A DNA stretch of 20,698 bases from Clostridiales bacterium (GTDB lineage Bacteria > Bacillota > Clostridia > Oscillospirales > Acutalibacteraceae): NCBI GenBank assembly GCA_012728445.1, contig JAAYFA010000025.1:1-20698 (forward strand), read 5' to 3'. Positions 14,588 through 20,698 of this stretch are shown piece after piece. Below the pieces are notes generated by a model. It ran no database searches. It was not told where the DNA came from and saw only the letters and a program-made list of their open reading frames with translations. Both the position numbers and the translations under genes were made by a program. Numbering within the stretch: the first letter of the stretch is position 1; each line of letters opens with the position of its first letter.

Positions 14588-15925
14588 ATGAACCTCTTCA
14601 CAAGCAATACAAAGTTATTCAAAATCATTCTTGGTCCGCTCGCTGCAATTATGGCCTTGGTTATGACGTTCACCGCCAATGTCTTTTACAAACCCGGCGT
14701 GATGGACATGCCCGTGGCCCCCGATGATTTTACACCGATTATCCGCTTTACGGTGGCAAGCGATGTCCATTTGAAGGACGAGGGTGGGGAAGCGGAGGCA
14801 TATCGACTCGGCCTGATGATTCGCAGTAGCTATAATATCGCCGAAAACAGCAGCCCTTATACCAATCTTGACGGCATTGCTTTTTGCGGCGACCTTACAG
14901 ACCAAGGCACACTGACACAACTGCAAAAGTTCAAAGACATCTGTGACGCAAATTTTGAAGGTCCAACAAAAAACTTGACCGTTCTTGGCAATCATGAGTA
15001 TAAGTATGATAGCCCAAACACAGTTGCAAATTTTGAGAACATTGTCGGATTACCCACTCAATTTCACACCGTAATCAACGGGATACACTTCATCGGTGTT
15101 TCTCCGGACAGGGATGGTAGCGGTTACACGGTTGAAACACAACGATGGCTTTACAAACAGCTCAAGGAAGCCGCTGCGGAAAGCTCAGACAACCCCATTT
15201 TCGTTTTTCAGCATCACCATGTTTGGGGCACCGTATACGGCAGCTTGAATTGGGGTAGCCTGGATTTGACCGCTGTTTTATCCCAATTCCCGCAGGTCAT
15301 CGATTTCAGCGGACATTCACATTACCCAATGAATGACCCTGTGTCCATTTGGCAGGGCGCTTTCACGGCGCTTGGTACGGCGACACTGAGTTATTTTGAG
15401 ATGGAGTATTTCCCGCGCACCGGCGGCCAATACCCGAGCAGCCGCAACGCTGCCCAAATTTATGTGGTGGAAGTTGATGCCAAAGGTGCTACAAAAATCA
15501 GATGTTATGATTTGCTGGCAAGTCAATTTATTGGGGAAACCTATTACATTGCAACCCCGGCGGACAAAACCACCTTTGCCTACAGCCCCAAAAACAGAAT
15601 CGCCAAATCCACGCATCCGACCTTTGCGGCAGACGCAAAAATAACCCCCACAAAAACCGAAGACGGCAGCTATTCCATTCACTTCCCTGCGGCAACCGAC
15701 AGCATTGTTGTACGCCAATACGAAGTCATTGTTGCAAAACAGTGGGGTGGCATTGCTTGGCGCAAAACACATTTTTCCGATTATTTTTTCACACCTATTC
15801 CGACGGAACACAACATCAATATCGGGCATTTAGAAAGCGGTCAAACCTATACCGCCACCATAACGGCGGCGAATGCTTATTACTTGCCCTCGAAACCGAT
15901 TAGCGTAACCTTCACGGCAGAATAA
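14588..15925 (+). CDS. Membrane-anchored calcineurin-like metallophosphoesterase
   Basis: The 445-residue protein has a signal-anchor at about residues 10-30, then the metal-binding motifs of the calcineurin-like family in order: D59-V-H61, G-D102-L-T-D105, G-N135-H136-E, an H209-H-H211 cluster and G-H243-S-H245. These bind two metal ions to cleave phosphoesters. Residues from about 345 to the end are beta-rich with a fibronectin-III-like flavour (GSYSIHFPAATDSIVVRQYEV... GQTYTATITAANAYY), suggesting an extracellular adhesive or spacer domain. The substrate may be a cell-surface phosphodiester or an environmental phosphate ester. GAAAGGAA lies 8 bases before ATG 14588 and a strong promoter precedes it. 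It is divergent from dinD and is a single-gene unit ended by the hairpin at 15962. Confidence 0.9.
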   Translation: MNLFTSNTKLFKIILGPLAAIMALVMTFTANVFYKPGVMDMPVAPDDFTPIIRFTVASDVHLKDEGGEAEAYRLGLMIRSSYNIAENSSPYTNLDGIAFCGDLTDQGTLTQLQKFKDICDANFEGPTKNLTVLGNHEYKYDSPNTVANFENIVGLPTQFHTVINGIHFIGVSPDRDGSGYTVETQRWLYKQLKEAAAESSDNPIFVFQHHHVWGTVYGSLNWGSLDLTAVLSQFPQVIDFSGHSHYPMNDPVSIWQGAFTALGTATLSYFEMEYFPRTGGQYPSSRNAAQIYVVEVDAKGATKIRCYDLLASQFIGETYYIATPADKTTFAYSPKNRIAKSTHPTFAADAKITPTKTEDGSYSIHFPAATDSIVVRQYEVIVAKQWGGIAWRKTHFSDYFFTPIPTEHNINIGHLESGQTYTATITAANAYYLPSKPISVTFTAE

Positions 15926-15952
15926 AAGAATAAAAGAATAAAAGAATAAAAG
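15921..15952. repeat. Four perfect copies of the 8-mer AATAAAAG
   Basis: The unit AATAAAAG is repeated four times without error, starting inside the last codons of the metallophosphoesterase gene. The first copy supplies its TAA stop. Each unit contains further stops in some frames, so length changes would hardly alter the protein. Confidence 0.95.
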
Positions 15953-15961
15953 TAAAAAACC

Positions 15962-15999
15962 AAAAAGCAGGTCGGATGTTTAGTCCGGCCTGCTTTTTT
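15962..15999. terminator. Bidirectional terminator between convergent genes
   Basis: A 15-bp stem AAAAAGCAGGTCGGA (15962-15976) / TCCGGCCTGCTTTTT (15984-15998) with one G-T wobble and a 7-nt loop has T runs on both sides when read on either strand. It serves the phosphoesterase gene on plus and the glycogen phosphorylase gene on minus. Confidence 0.92.
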
Positions 16000-16084
16000 A
16001 CCTGCACTGTATTGTTTTTGCCGGGACAGAGAAACCCGCTTCCTAAAGCAGCTGTCGTTCTCCCATCGCTTCTCTATCGTTTCT

Positions 16085-18511
16085 CTATTGCTTCTCCACT
16101 GTTCCCCGGACGTACGAATCCGTGTGCCAAATATTCTCGGCATATTCAGCGATGGCTCTGTCTGCGGAAAAGCGCCCCGCGCCCGAGATGTTCATCAGAG
16201 ACATCCTATTAAAGCGTTCTCTATCCAGCCAAATTCCTTCCGCCTTTGACTGGGCAAGGTGGTAATCCGCAAAATCCGCTAAGACCATATACGGGTCGTG
16301 CTGGAGAATGGTGCCGCTGATTTCCATAAATGTCTTACCGTTAATACCTTTATTGATAAAGTCCAGGGTGCGTCTAAGTTCTGCATTGTTATTGTAGTAG
16401 TTTATCGGCGAATAGCCGGCGCGTTTCAGATTGTTGACTTCTTCCGTGTTCATCCCGAAAACGATGATGTTTTCATCACCGACGGCGTCGTGAATTTCCA
16501 CATTCGCGCCATCGAGTGTCCCGATCGTTATGGCACCGTTTAACATCAGCTTCATGTTGCCCGTGCCGCTCGCTTCCGTCCCGGCTAAGGAAATTTGTTC
16601 GCTGAAGTCTGCCGCGGGCATAAGCGTTTCCGCCATGGTGACATTGTAGTCCTCCATGTAAACAACCTTGAGGCGTCCTGCGACATCCGGGTCGTTGTTG
16701 ATAAGCTCTGCCAGCTCACAGATAAAGCTGATGATTTTCTTGGCCATAAAATAACCCGCGGCGGCCTTCGCACCAAAAATATATGTGTGCGGTGTAAAAT
16801 TGCCACTCGGATTTTCTTTGATTGCTAAGTATCTTGCCAAAATATTGATCGCATTGAGATGCTGCCGCTTATATTCGTGCAGGCGTTTCACCTGAACATC
16901 AAAAATGGATGACGGGTCCAGCTCAATACCGTTGCTCCTTTTTACCAGAGCGGCAAAGCGCTCTTTGTTGGCTGTTTTAATCCTCTCAAGCTCTTTGAGT
17001 ACCGACATGTCATCGGTATACGTGCGCAGTTTCATCAGTTCACTGCCATCGTGCACAAAACCGTCGCCGATAAGCTCGGTAATCAATGTCGAAAGCCCGG
17101 GGTTCGATTGGCAAAGCCAGCGGCGGTAGGCGATGCCGTTGGTTACGTTTTTAAACTTTTCGGGATTTAGCGAATAGAAATCGTGGAAAACAGTTTCCTT
17201 GAGTATCTCGCTGTGCAAAGCCGAAACGCCGTTGACGCTGTGGCAGGCAAAAACGCAGAGGTTTGCCATGCGTATAAAACCATTTGATATAATCGCCATG
17301 CGCTCTACCTTGTCTGCATCACCGGTCTGTTGCCAAAAATGAGCACGAGCGCGGTTGTCAATTTCTTTTATAATTTGATAAATACGCGGTATCAGCCTAC
17401 TGACAAGTTCTTCCGGCCAGCACTCGAGCGCTTCGCTCATCACCGTGTGGTTGGTGTAGGCAAAAATTCCGCCGACCATCTTCCACGCTTCCTCCCAGGA
17501 ATAGCCACAGTCGTCCAGTAACAAACGCATGAATTCGGGAATAGCCATAGTCGGGTGCGTATCGTTGATATGGATCGCAATTTTATCCGGCAAATCGCTC
17601 ATCATTCTGCACGTTTTCAGGTGACGGTGGACGATGTCTTGTATGGATGCGGAAACGAGGAAGTACTGCTGCCGCAGGCGCAGACTTTTACCTTCCGGAT
17701 GACTATCGGAAGGGTACAAGACTTTGCTGATGACCTCTGCCGTGGCGTTTTGTTCCATGGCGCGCATATAATCCCCTTGGTTGAACATATCCATATCAAG
17801 CCCCGGCGCCTTCGCGGACCATAAGCGCAGCACACTCGCACCGCAGCCATCTTTGCCGGGGATATACATATCGAACGGCACGGCCTTCACCGTTTTAGCG
17901 CCGGTCAGTTCAACTTGGTGGTAATTTTCTTCCCAAGAATCGGTCACCGTGCCTTCAAAATGTACTTCGACGGTCCTGTCGTCCCGCGGGTTGAGCCACA
18001 CCTCGCCGCCGGGCAGCCAAAAGTCGGGCAATTCCGTCTGCCAACCGTCAACGAGTTTTTGCTTGAAAATTCCGTATTCAAATAAGATGGAGTAGCCCAT
18101 TGCCTGGTAGCCGCCTGTGGCCAGTGCGTCCAAATAACATGCCGCTAATCGTCCCAGTCCGCCGTTGCCAAGGCCCGCATCCGGCTCCTGATCGTACAGG
18201 GATTCGAGCTTGACACCGAAACCTTTTAACACTTCCGAAACAACAGGTGTAAGGTTGAGATTATAGAGGTTGTTTTTAAGTGACCGCCCCAGCAAAAACT
18301 CCATGCAAAGGTAGTAAATTTTTTTTGAGCCCGCCTCGGTCGCCTCGCGAACAAACTCGTTGTTATGCGGGCGGAGCAATTCCCGCAGGATAATCGCTAT
18401 TGCTTTGTAGTAATGCTCATCCGTCGCCTCTTGGGGCGTTACGCCAAAGAAATGAGAGAGTCTGCTTTTAAGCATCTCCTCAAATTGATTTTTTGTTAAA
18501 TTGAAATCCAT
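16085..18511 (-). CDS. glgP: Glycogen/alpha-glucan phosphorylase
   Basis: The 808-residue enzyme releases glucose-1-phosphate from alpha-1,4-glucans using pyridoxal phosphate. The PLP-lysine region EASGTGNMKLMLNGAITIGT is intact, as are DAGLGNGGLGRLAACYLDALA and DVQVKRLHEYKRQHLNAINI, all diagnostic of family GT35. Length is normal. The start is set at ATG 18511, with GGAGG 5 bases upstream; the frame open to 18544 extends through the leader hairpins. It is a single-gene unit with its own promoter, divergent from the CPBP protease gene, and no other glycogen gene is in the window. Glycogen phosphorylase and maltodextrin phosphorylase cannot be told apart from the sequence alone. Confidence 0.96.
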   Translation of the reverse strand: MDFNLTKNQFEEMLKSRLSHFFGVTPQEATDEHYYKAIAIILRELLRPHNNEFVREATEAGSKKIYYLCMEFLLGRSLKNNLYNLNLTPVVSEVLKGFGVKLESLYDQEPDAGLGNGGLGRLAACYLDALATGGYQAMGYSILFEYGIFKQKLVDGWQTELPDFWLPGGEVWLNPRDDRTVEVHFEGTVTDSWEENYHQVELTGAKTVKAVPFDMYIPGKDGCGASVLRLWSAKAPGLDMDMFNQGDYMRAMEQNATAEVISKVLYPSDSHPEGKSLRLRQQYFLVSASIQDIVHRHLKTCRMMSDLPDKIAIHINDTHPTMAIPEFMRLLLDDCGYSWEEAWKMVGGIFAYTNHTVMSEALECWPEELVSRLIPRIYQIIKEIDNRARAHFWQQTGDADKVERMAIISNGFIRMANLCVFACHSVNGVSALHSEILKETVFHDFYSLNPEKFKNVTNGIAYRRWLCQSNPGLSTLITELIGDGFVHDGSELMKLRTYTDDMSVLKELERIKTANKERFAALVKRSNGIELDPSSIFDVQVKRLHEYKRQHLNAINILARYLAIKENPSGNFTPHTYIFGAKAAAGYFMAKKIISFICELAELINNDPDVAGRLKVVYMEDYNVTMAETLMPAADFSEQISLAGTEASGTGNMKLMLNGAITIGTLDGANVEIHDAVGDENIIVFGMNTEEVNNLKRAGYSPINYYNNNAELRRTLDFINKGINGKTFMEISGTILQHDPYMVLADFADYHLAQSKAEGIWLDRERFNRMSLMNISGAGRFSADRAIAEYAENIWHTDSYVRGTVEKQ

Positions 18512-18516
18512 GTTAA

Positions 18517-18541
18517 CCTCCGTGCGGAGAAAAATATCCGC
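18517..18541 (-). promoter_or_regulatory. Two competing small hairpins over the glgP ribosome site
   Basis: In the minus-strand transcript, CUCC can pair with the GGAG of the Shine-Dalgarno (18517-18530), hiding it. An upstream GCGGA (18537-18541) can instead pair with UCCGC (18524-18528), which uses up the anti-SD bases. The stems are short (4-5 bp), so a switch is only a possibility. Confidence 0.3.
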
Positions 18542-18570
18542 CATTTTAGTACGTTAAGATTGTACACTTT

Positions 18571-18599
18571 AATATACTCTAAAATGAAAAGAATTACAA
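18571..18599 (-). promoter_or_regulatory. Promoter of glgP
   Basis: On the minus strand TTGTAA (18594-18599) and TATATT (18571-18576) are separated by exactly 17 bp. Transcription should start near 18564, about 53 nt before the start codon. Confidence 0.65.
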
Positions 18600-18615
18600 G
18601 CCGGCCGCGAGCAAC

Positions 18616-18644
18616 TTGCCAAAGCAAAGCCTGTGGGGTATAAT
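18616..18644 (+). promoter_or_regulatory. Promoter of the CPBP protease-tadA pair
   Basis: TTGCCA (18616-18621) and a consensus TATAAT (18639-18644) are separated by 17 bp. Transcription should begin near 18651, leaving about 26 nt before ATG 18677. This argues against the earlier ATG at 18665. Confidence 0.85.
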
Positions 18645-18676
18645 TACAGCACTCTTTAACAGAAATGGTGGCCTTG

Positions 18677-19708
18677 ATGAATAACTACATTTTTACCCCC
18701 GACGGCACGCCTCCGCACGAAAATATGCCCTATTACACACCGTCCGCGCCGCTTCCCCCAAATTACCCGGGGCTGGGTAACGGTATAAAGGGGCTGCGCC
18801 GCCTGAGCATTACCGCGGGGCTGTGCGTGCTCGGCTTTATGGTGCTGCAGTTCGCAGTTTACTTTATACTGGTGTTTTTTGGGCTCGACAAAGCATACAA
18901 CAACAATGAACTGTTTCAAACTGCGTTTAGTTCTGTTTATTCGATCATCTGCGTATTTTTGCCTTTTTTTGTTGTGGCTCTTTTTATGGACGACAAACGC
19001 CGGGGCGAAACCCTGCTTTTTGGCAAACCCTACTCCCTATGGCTTATGATCATTGCCGTACCTGCCGGGTTTATGTTTTGCATGGCCGGCAACTATGCCA
19101 CGAACGCGCTTGTCACCGTGATGGAGTCCTTTGGCGTTACCCTTTCCGCACCGGAAAATTTGGTGCCGAGCTCTGTCTTGGGACAGGTTATGTTTGTAAT
19201 ACAAATTGCCTTTGTTCCCGCACTGATAGAAGAATTCGCCTTGCGGGGCGTTGTTATGCAACCACTGAGAAAATATGGCGACCGCTTCGCGATTGTGATG
19301 TCCGCACTGGTTTTCGCTTTGATGCATGGCAACATGATTCAGGCGCCCTTTGCCTTCATCGCGGGTCTTGCGATCGGGTATTTTGTTATCGCAACCGGGA
19401 GCATTTGGACAGGGGTTTTGATTCATTTTGTCAACAACCTTTTTTCCGCCCTGCTTAATCTCCTTAACGCCAACAGCAGTCTTTCGCTTGATACTGCCTA
19501 CGCCGCCGTTATGACGGTTGCTTTTGTGCTGGGAATCGCCTGCTGCGTTATCTTCGCTTTTAATCAAAAACGATACAAGCTTCGTAAAACAGAATACCCC
19601 ATCAGTGCTACACGGCGCTTTTTCAACTATATTTTTACCCTTCCGATGATTGTCGCCTTGGCGGCCATCGCCTATATTACGCTGGACTACATCAAATTTG
19701 GAGGCTGA
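18677..19708 (+). CDS. CPBP-family intramembrane glutamic/metallo-protease (Abi/CAAX type)
   Basis: The 343-residue multi-pass membrane protein has the CPBP catalytic motifs E185-E-x3-R190 (EEFALR), H217 in FALMHGN and H250-F-V-N-N. A proline-rich cytosolic N-terminus (about residues 8-33) precedes roughly eight hydrophobic segments. Relatives cleave prenylated proteins or peptides in the membrane, or act in bacteriocin self-protection; the target here is unknown. ATG 18677 is preferred over ATG 18665: GGTGG lies 5 bases upstream and the promoter puts the transcription start near 18651. The stop is 3 bp before the tadA start, and the tadA ribosome site lies within the last codons, so translation is coupled. 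Confidence 0.9.
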   Translation: MNNYIFTPDGTPPHENMPYYTPSAPLPPNYPGLGNGIKGLRRLSITAGLCVLGFMVLQFAVYFILVFFGLDKAYNNNELFQTAFSSVYSIICVFLPFFVVALFMDDKRRGETLLFGKPYSLWLMIIAVPAGFMFCMAGNYATNALVTVMESFGVTLSAPENLVPSSVLGQVMFVIQIAFVPALIEEFALRGVVMQPLRKYGDRFAIVMSALVFALMHGNMIQAPFAFIAGLAIGYFVIATGSIWTGVLIHFVNNLFSALLNLLNANSSLSLDTAYAAVMTVAFVLGIACCVIFAFNQKRYKLRKTEYPISATRRFFNYIFTLPMIVALAAIAYITLDYIKFGG

Positions 19709-19711
19709 GCA

Positions 19712-20176
19712 ATGACGGACAGCTATTTTATGAAAGCAGCGCTCAGCCTTGCCCGCGAAGCGGGTGCTGCAGGAGAGGTGCCCGTGGGGGCCGTCGTCGT
19801 GCGTAATGGGGAAATTGTCGGCACCGGCAGAAACCGCCGGGAACTCGATAAAAACGCCTTGGCTCATGCGGAAATCGAGGCCATTGAAGCCGCTTGCCGC
19901 ACCTTAAACGGTTGGCGACTTTGGGAATGTGAGATGTTTGTGACACTGGAGCCCTGCCCCATGTGCGCGGGAGCTGTTATCAATTCGCGCATAAAGCGGT
20001 TGGTGTATGGCGCCTATGATGAAAAATCCGGCTCCTGCTCCTCGGTTATCAATCTGTTTGACCTGCCGTACAACCACCGCCCGGAGGTAATCGGCGGATT
20101 TATGGCGGAGGAATGTGCGGGGGAGCTGACATCGTTTTTTGCACAGCTCAGGCAACAAAAGAACGAAAATAAATAA
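19712..20176 (+). CDS. tadA: tRNA-specific adenosine-34 deaminase TadA
   Basis: The 154-residue enzyme converts the wobble adenosine of tRNA-Arg(ACG) to inosine. The zinc/catalytic site is H52-A-E54 and P81-C82-P-M-C85. VPVGAVVVRNGEIVGTGRNRRE is typical of TadA, as is SGSCSSVINLF near the end. GGAGG within the 3' end of the protease gene lies 7 bases before ATG 19712. The final codons (aat aaa taa) merge into an AAAT repeat, and the 3' end overlaps the convergent small gene by 29 bp. Confidence 0.95.
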   Translation: MTDSYFMKAALSLAREAGAAGEVPVGAVVVRNGEIVGTGRNRRELDKNALAHAEIEAIEAACRTLNGWRLWECEMFVTLEPCPMCAGAVINSRIKRLVYGAYDEKSGSCSSVINLFDLPYNHRPEVIGGFMAEECAGELTSFFAQLRQQKNENK

Positions 20177-20372
20177 ACAAATAAATAAATAAAAACGCGG
20201 AATTGAAATCATCATCCTGACTTCTTTTCCGCGTCTTTTTTCTGCTATATGCCTTTGGGTTGGGCGGTACGCGTGTTACCGGGCTTAGCCCGCGCCACGA
20301 ACCGCGTCTTTTTTTGTCCAGCTCATTCTTTTTTCGCTTGGACAGCTTGGCATATGGGATGAATTTTTTCAT
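20148..20372 (-). CDS. Small basic protein, likely conserved in clostridia, with suspicious C-terminal extension
   Basis: The 74-residue frame has a full AGGAGGTG ribosome site (20378-20385 on plus) 5 bases before ATG 20372, which makes it real. Residues 1-46 are very basic (MKKFIPYAKLSKRKKNELDK, then RGSWRGLSPVTRVPPNPKAY and SRKK), a pattern resembling small hypothetical proteins of clostridia, possibly nucleic-acid or ribosome associated. From residue 47 the frame runs through the terminator stem and then the AAAT repeat, giving an unlikely tail FLFIYLFIYF. The native stop was probably lost by mutation near residue 46-50. It lies 41 bp downstream of nadC on the same strand, so co-transcription is likely. 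The function is unknown. Confidence 0.65.
   Translation of the reverse strand: MKKFIPYAKLSKRKKNELDKKRRGSWRGLSPVTRVPPNPKAYSRKKTRKRSQDDDFNSAFLFIYLFIYFRSFVA
20167..20190. repeat. Tetranucleotide repeat (AAAT)2-AAAC-(AAAT)3
   Basis: Six 4-bp units start in the last codons of tadA and continue past its stop. On the minus strand the repeat encodes FIYLFIYF at the end of the small basic protein. Slippage changes the frame of that tail. Confidence 0.9.
20195..20241. terminator. Probable bidirectional terminator between tadA and the small gene
   Basis: An 8-bp stem ACGCGGAA (20195-20202) / TTCCGCGT (20227-20234) has a 24-nt loop and is followed by T6 (20236-20241). On the minus strand it is followed by a T-rich AAAT-repeat complement, so it could stop transcripts from both sides. 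Confidence 0.7.
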
Positions 20373-20413
20373 GCCAACACCTCCTATTCACACGATGAGT
20401 CACACCGCTGCTT

Positions 20414-20698
20414 TTACTCCTTTATAAATTTCATCGAAATATCAAATGCCTTCACCGAATGTGTCAGCGCGCCTAAGGAGATAATATCCACGCCCGTTTC
20501 GGCAACCGGCCGCAGGGTTTCAAGCGTTATGCCGCCGGAGGCTTCGAGCAACGCTCGCCCACCCGTCATCTGTACCGCTTGCGCCATCATCTCATTGGTC
20601 ATATTGTCGAGCATAATGATTTCTACCCCCGCATCGAGGTCTTCTTTTACCTCTTCAAGGTTTCTGGTTTCCACTTCAATCTTCACCATATGCCCAAG
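20414..20698 (-). CDS. nadC: Nicotinate-nucleotide pyrophosphorylase (quinolinate phosphoribosyltransferase), C-terminal part
   Basis: The frame runs off the right edge, leaving 94 C-terminal residues. IEVETRNLEEVKEDLDAGVEIIMLDNM, LLEASGGITLETLRPVAETGVDIISLGALTHSVKAFDISM and their order are diagnostic of NadC, which makes nicotinate mononucleotide from quinolinate and PRPP in NAD biosynthesis. The phosphate-binding beta/alpha-barrel end (EASGGI and SLGALTHS) is intact. The rest of the gene, and probably nadA/nadB, should lie beyond the window. Confidence 0.95.
   Translation of the reverse strand, partial: LGHMVKIEVETRNLEEVKEDLDAGVEIIMLDNMTNEMMAQAVQMTGGRALLEASGGITLETLRPVAETGVDIISLGALTHSVKAFDISMKFIKE

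Noticed and set aside
15317..15829. 170-codon minus-strand frame inside the metallophosphoesterase gene
   Set aside because: Shadow of a gene with all metal motifs in order; Cys- and Phe-rich translation typical of antisense.
19037..19867. 276-codon minus-strand frame opposite the CPBP protease and tadA
   Set aside because: It is a shadow of two well-supported genes; the translation is rich in His, Gly and Lys with no domain, and no ribosome site is seen.
1..20698. CRISPR array, tRNA or rRNA genes, riboswitch
   Set aside because: No regularly spaced repeats of 25-40 bp, no cloverleaf with a CCA-type end, and no conserved rRNA stretches or familiar riboswitch cores were seen by eye.

Overview
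The window looks like chromosomal DNA of a Gram-positive, moderate-GC Firmicute, most likely a clostridial lineage. Evidence: a SecA with a C-terminal zinc knuckle, purine-rich Shine-Dalgarno sites (AAGGAG, GGAGG, AGGAGGTG), sigma-A type promoters with many extended -10 boxes, U-tract hairpin terminators, and a TagGH/Wzm-Wzt type exporter. The organism call is inference from gene content only.

Layout. 1-464: tail of an IS30-like transposase and the repeated end of that element. 615-1919: a membrane-anchored protein of unknown function with a propeller-like C-terminus. 1943-2020: an imperfect palindromic element between convergent genes. 2035-2532 (minus): dCMP deaminase. 2715-6747: secA and a membrane-embedded M28-type peptidase, closed by a strong terminator. 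6804-10392: a surface-polysaccharide export operon (permease, ATPase with an extra C-terminal domain, CDP-glycerol-transferase-like enzyme). 10393-11245: a low-GC scar holding the tail of a lost SGNH hydrolase, a terminator and a decaying minus-strand gene. 11246-13358: a QueC-like PP-loop protein and a DUF4886-type SGNH hydrolase. 13497-14327 (minus): DinD, containing a perfect 32-bp palindrome. 14588-15925: a membrane-anchored metallophosphoesterase. 16085-18511 (minus): glycogen phosphorylase. 18677-20176: a CPBP intramembrane protease and TadA. 20148-20698 (minus): a small basic protein and the end of NadC.

How the parts fit. Housekeeping genes (secA, dCMP deaminase, glgP, tadA, nadC) frame an accessory surface-glycan segment from about 6.8 to 13.4 kb. 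Its two halves are separated by a perfect-stem terminator and the scar. The scar contains a 24-codon relic matching the C-terminus of the intact SGNH hydrolase 3 kb downstream, so the locus has been rearranged or one SGNH copy was lost. All four large genes up to the PP-loop gene appear to start with TTG or GTG, and the first lies directly behind a terminator with no visible promoter between, suggesting low or conditional expression.

The most novel candidate is the combination of a glycan exporter with a 434-residue QueC-like protein that keeps both the PP-loop and the C-x8-C-x2-C-x2-C zinc pattern but carries large N- and C-terminal extensions, next to an SGNH hydrolase. This could be an unrecognised polymer or glycolipid modification pathway; its chemistry cannot be read from the sequence.
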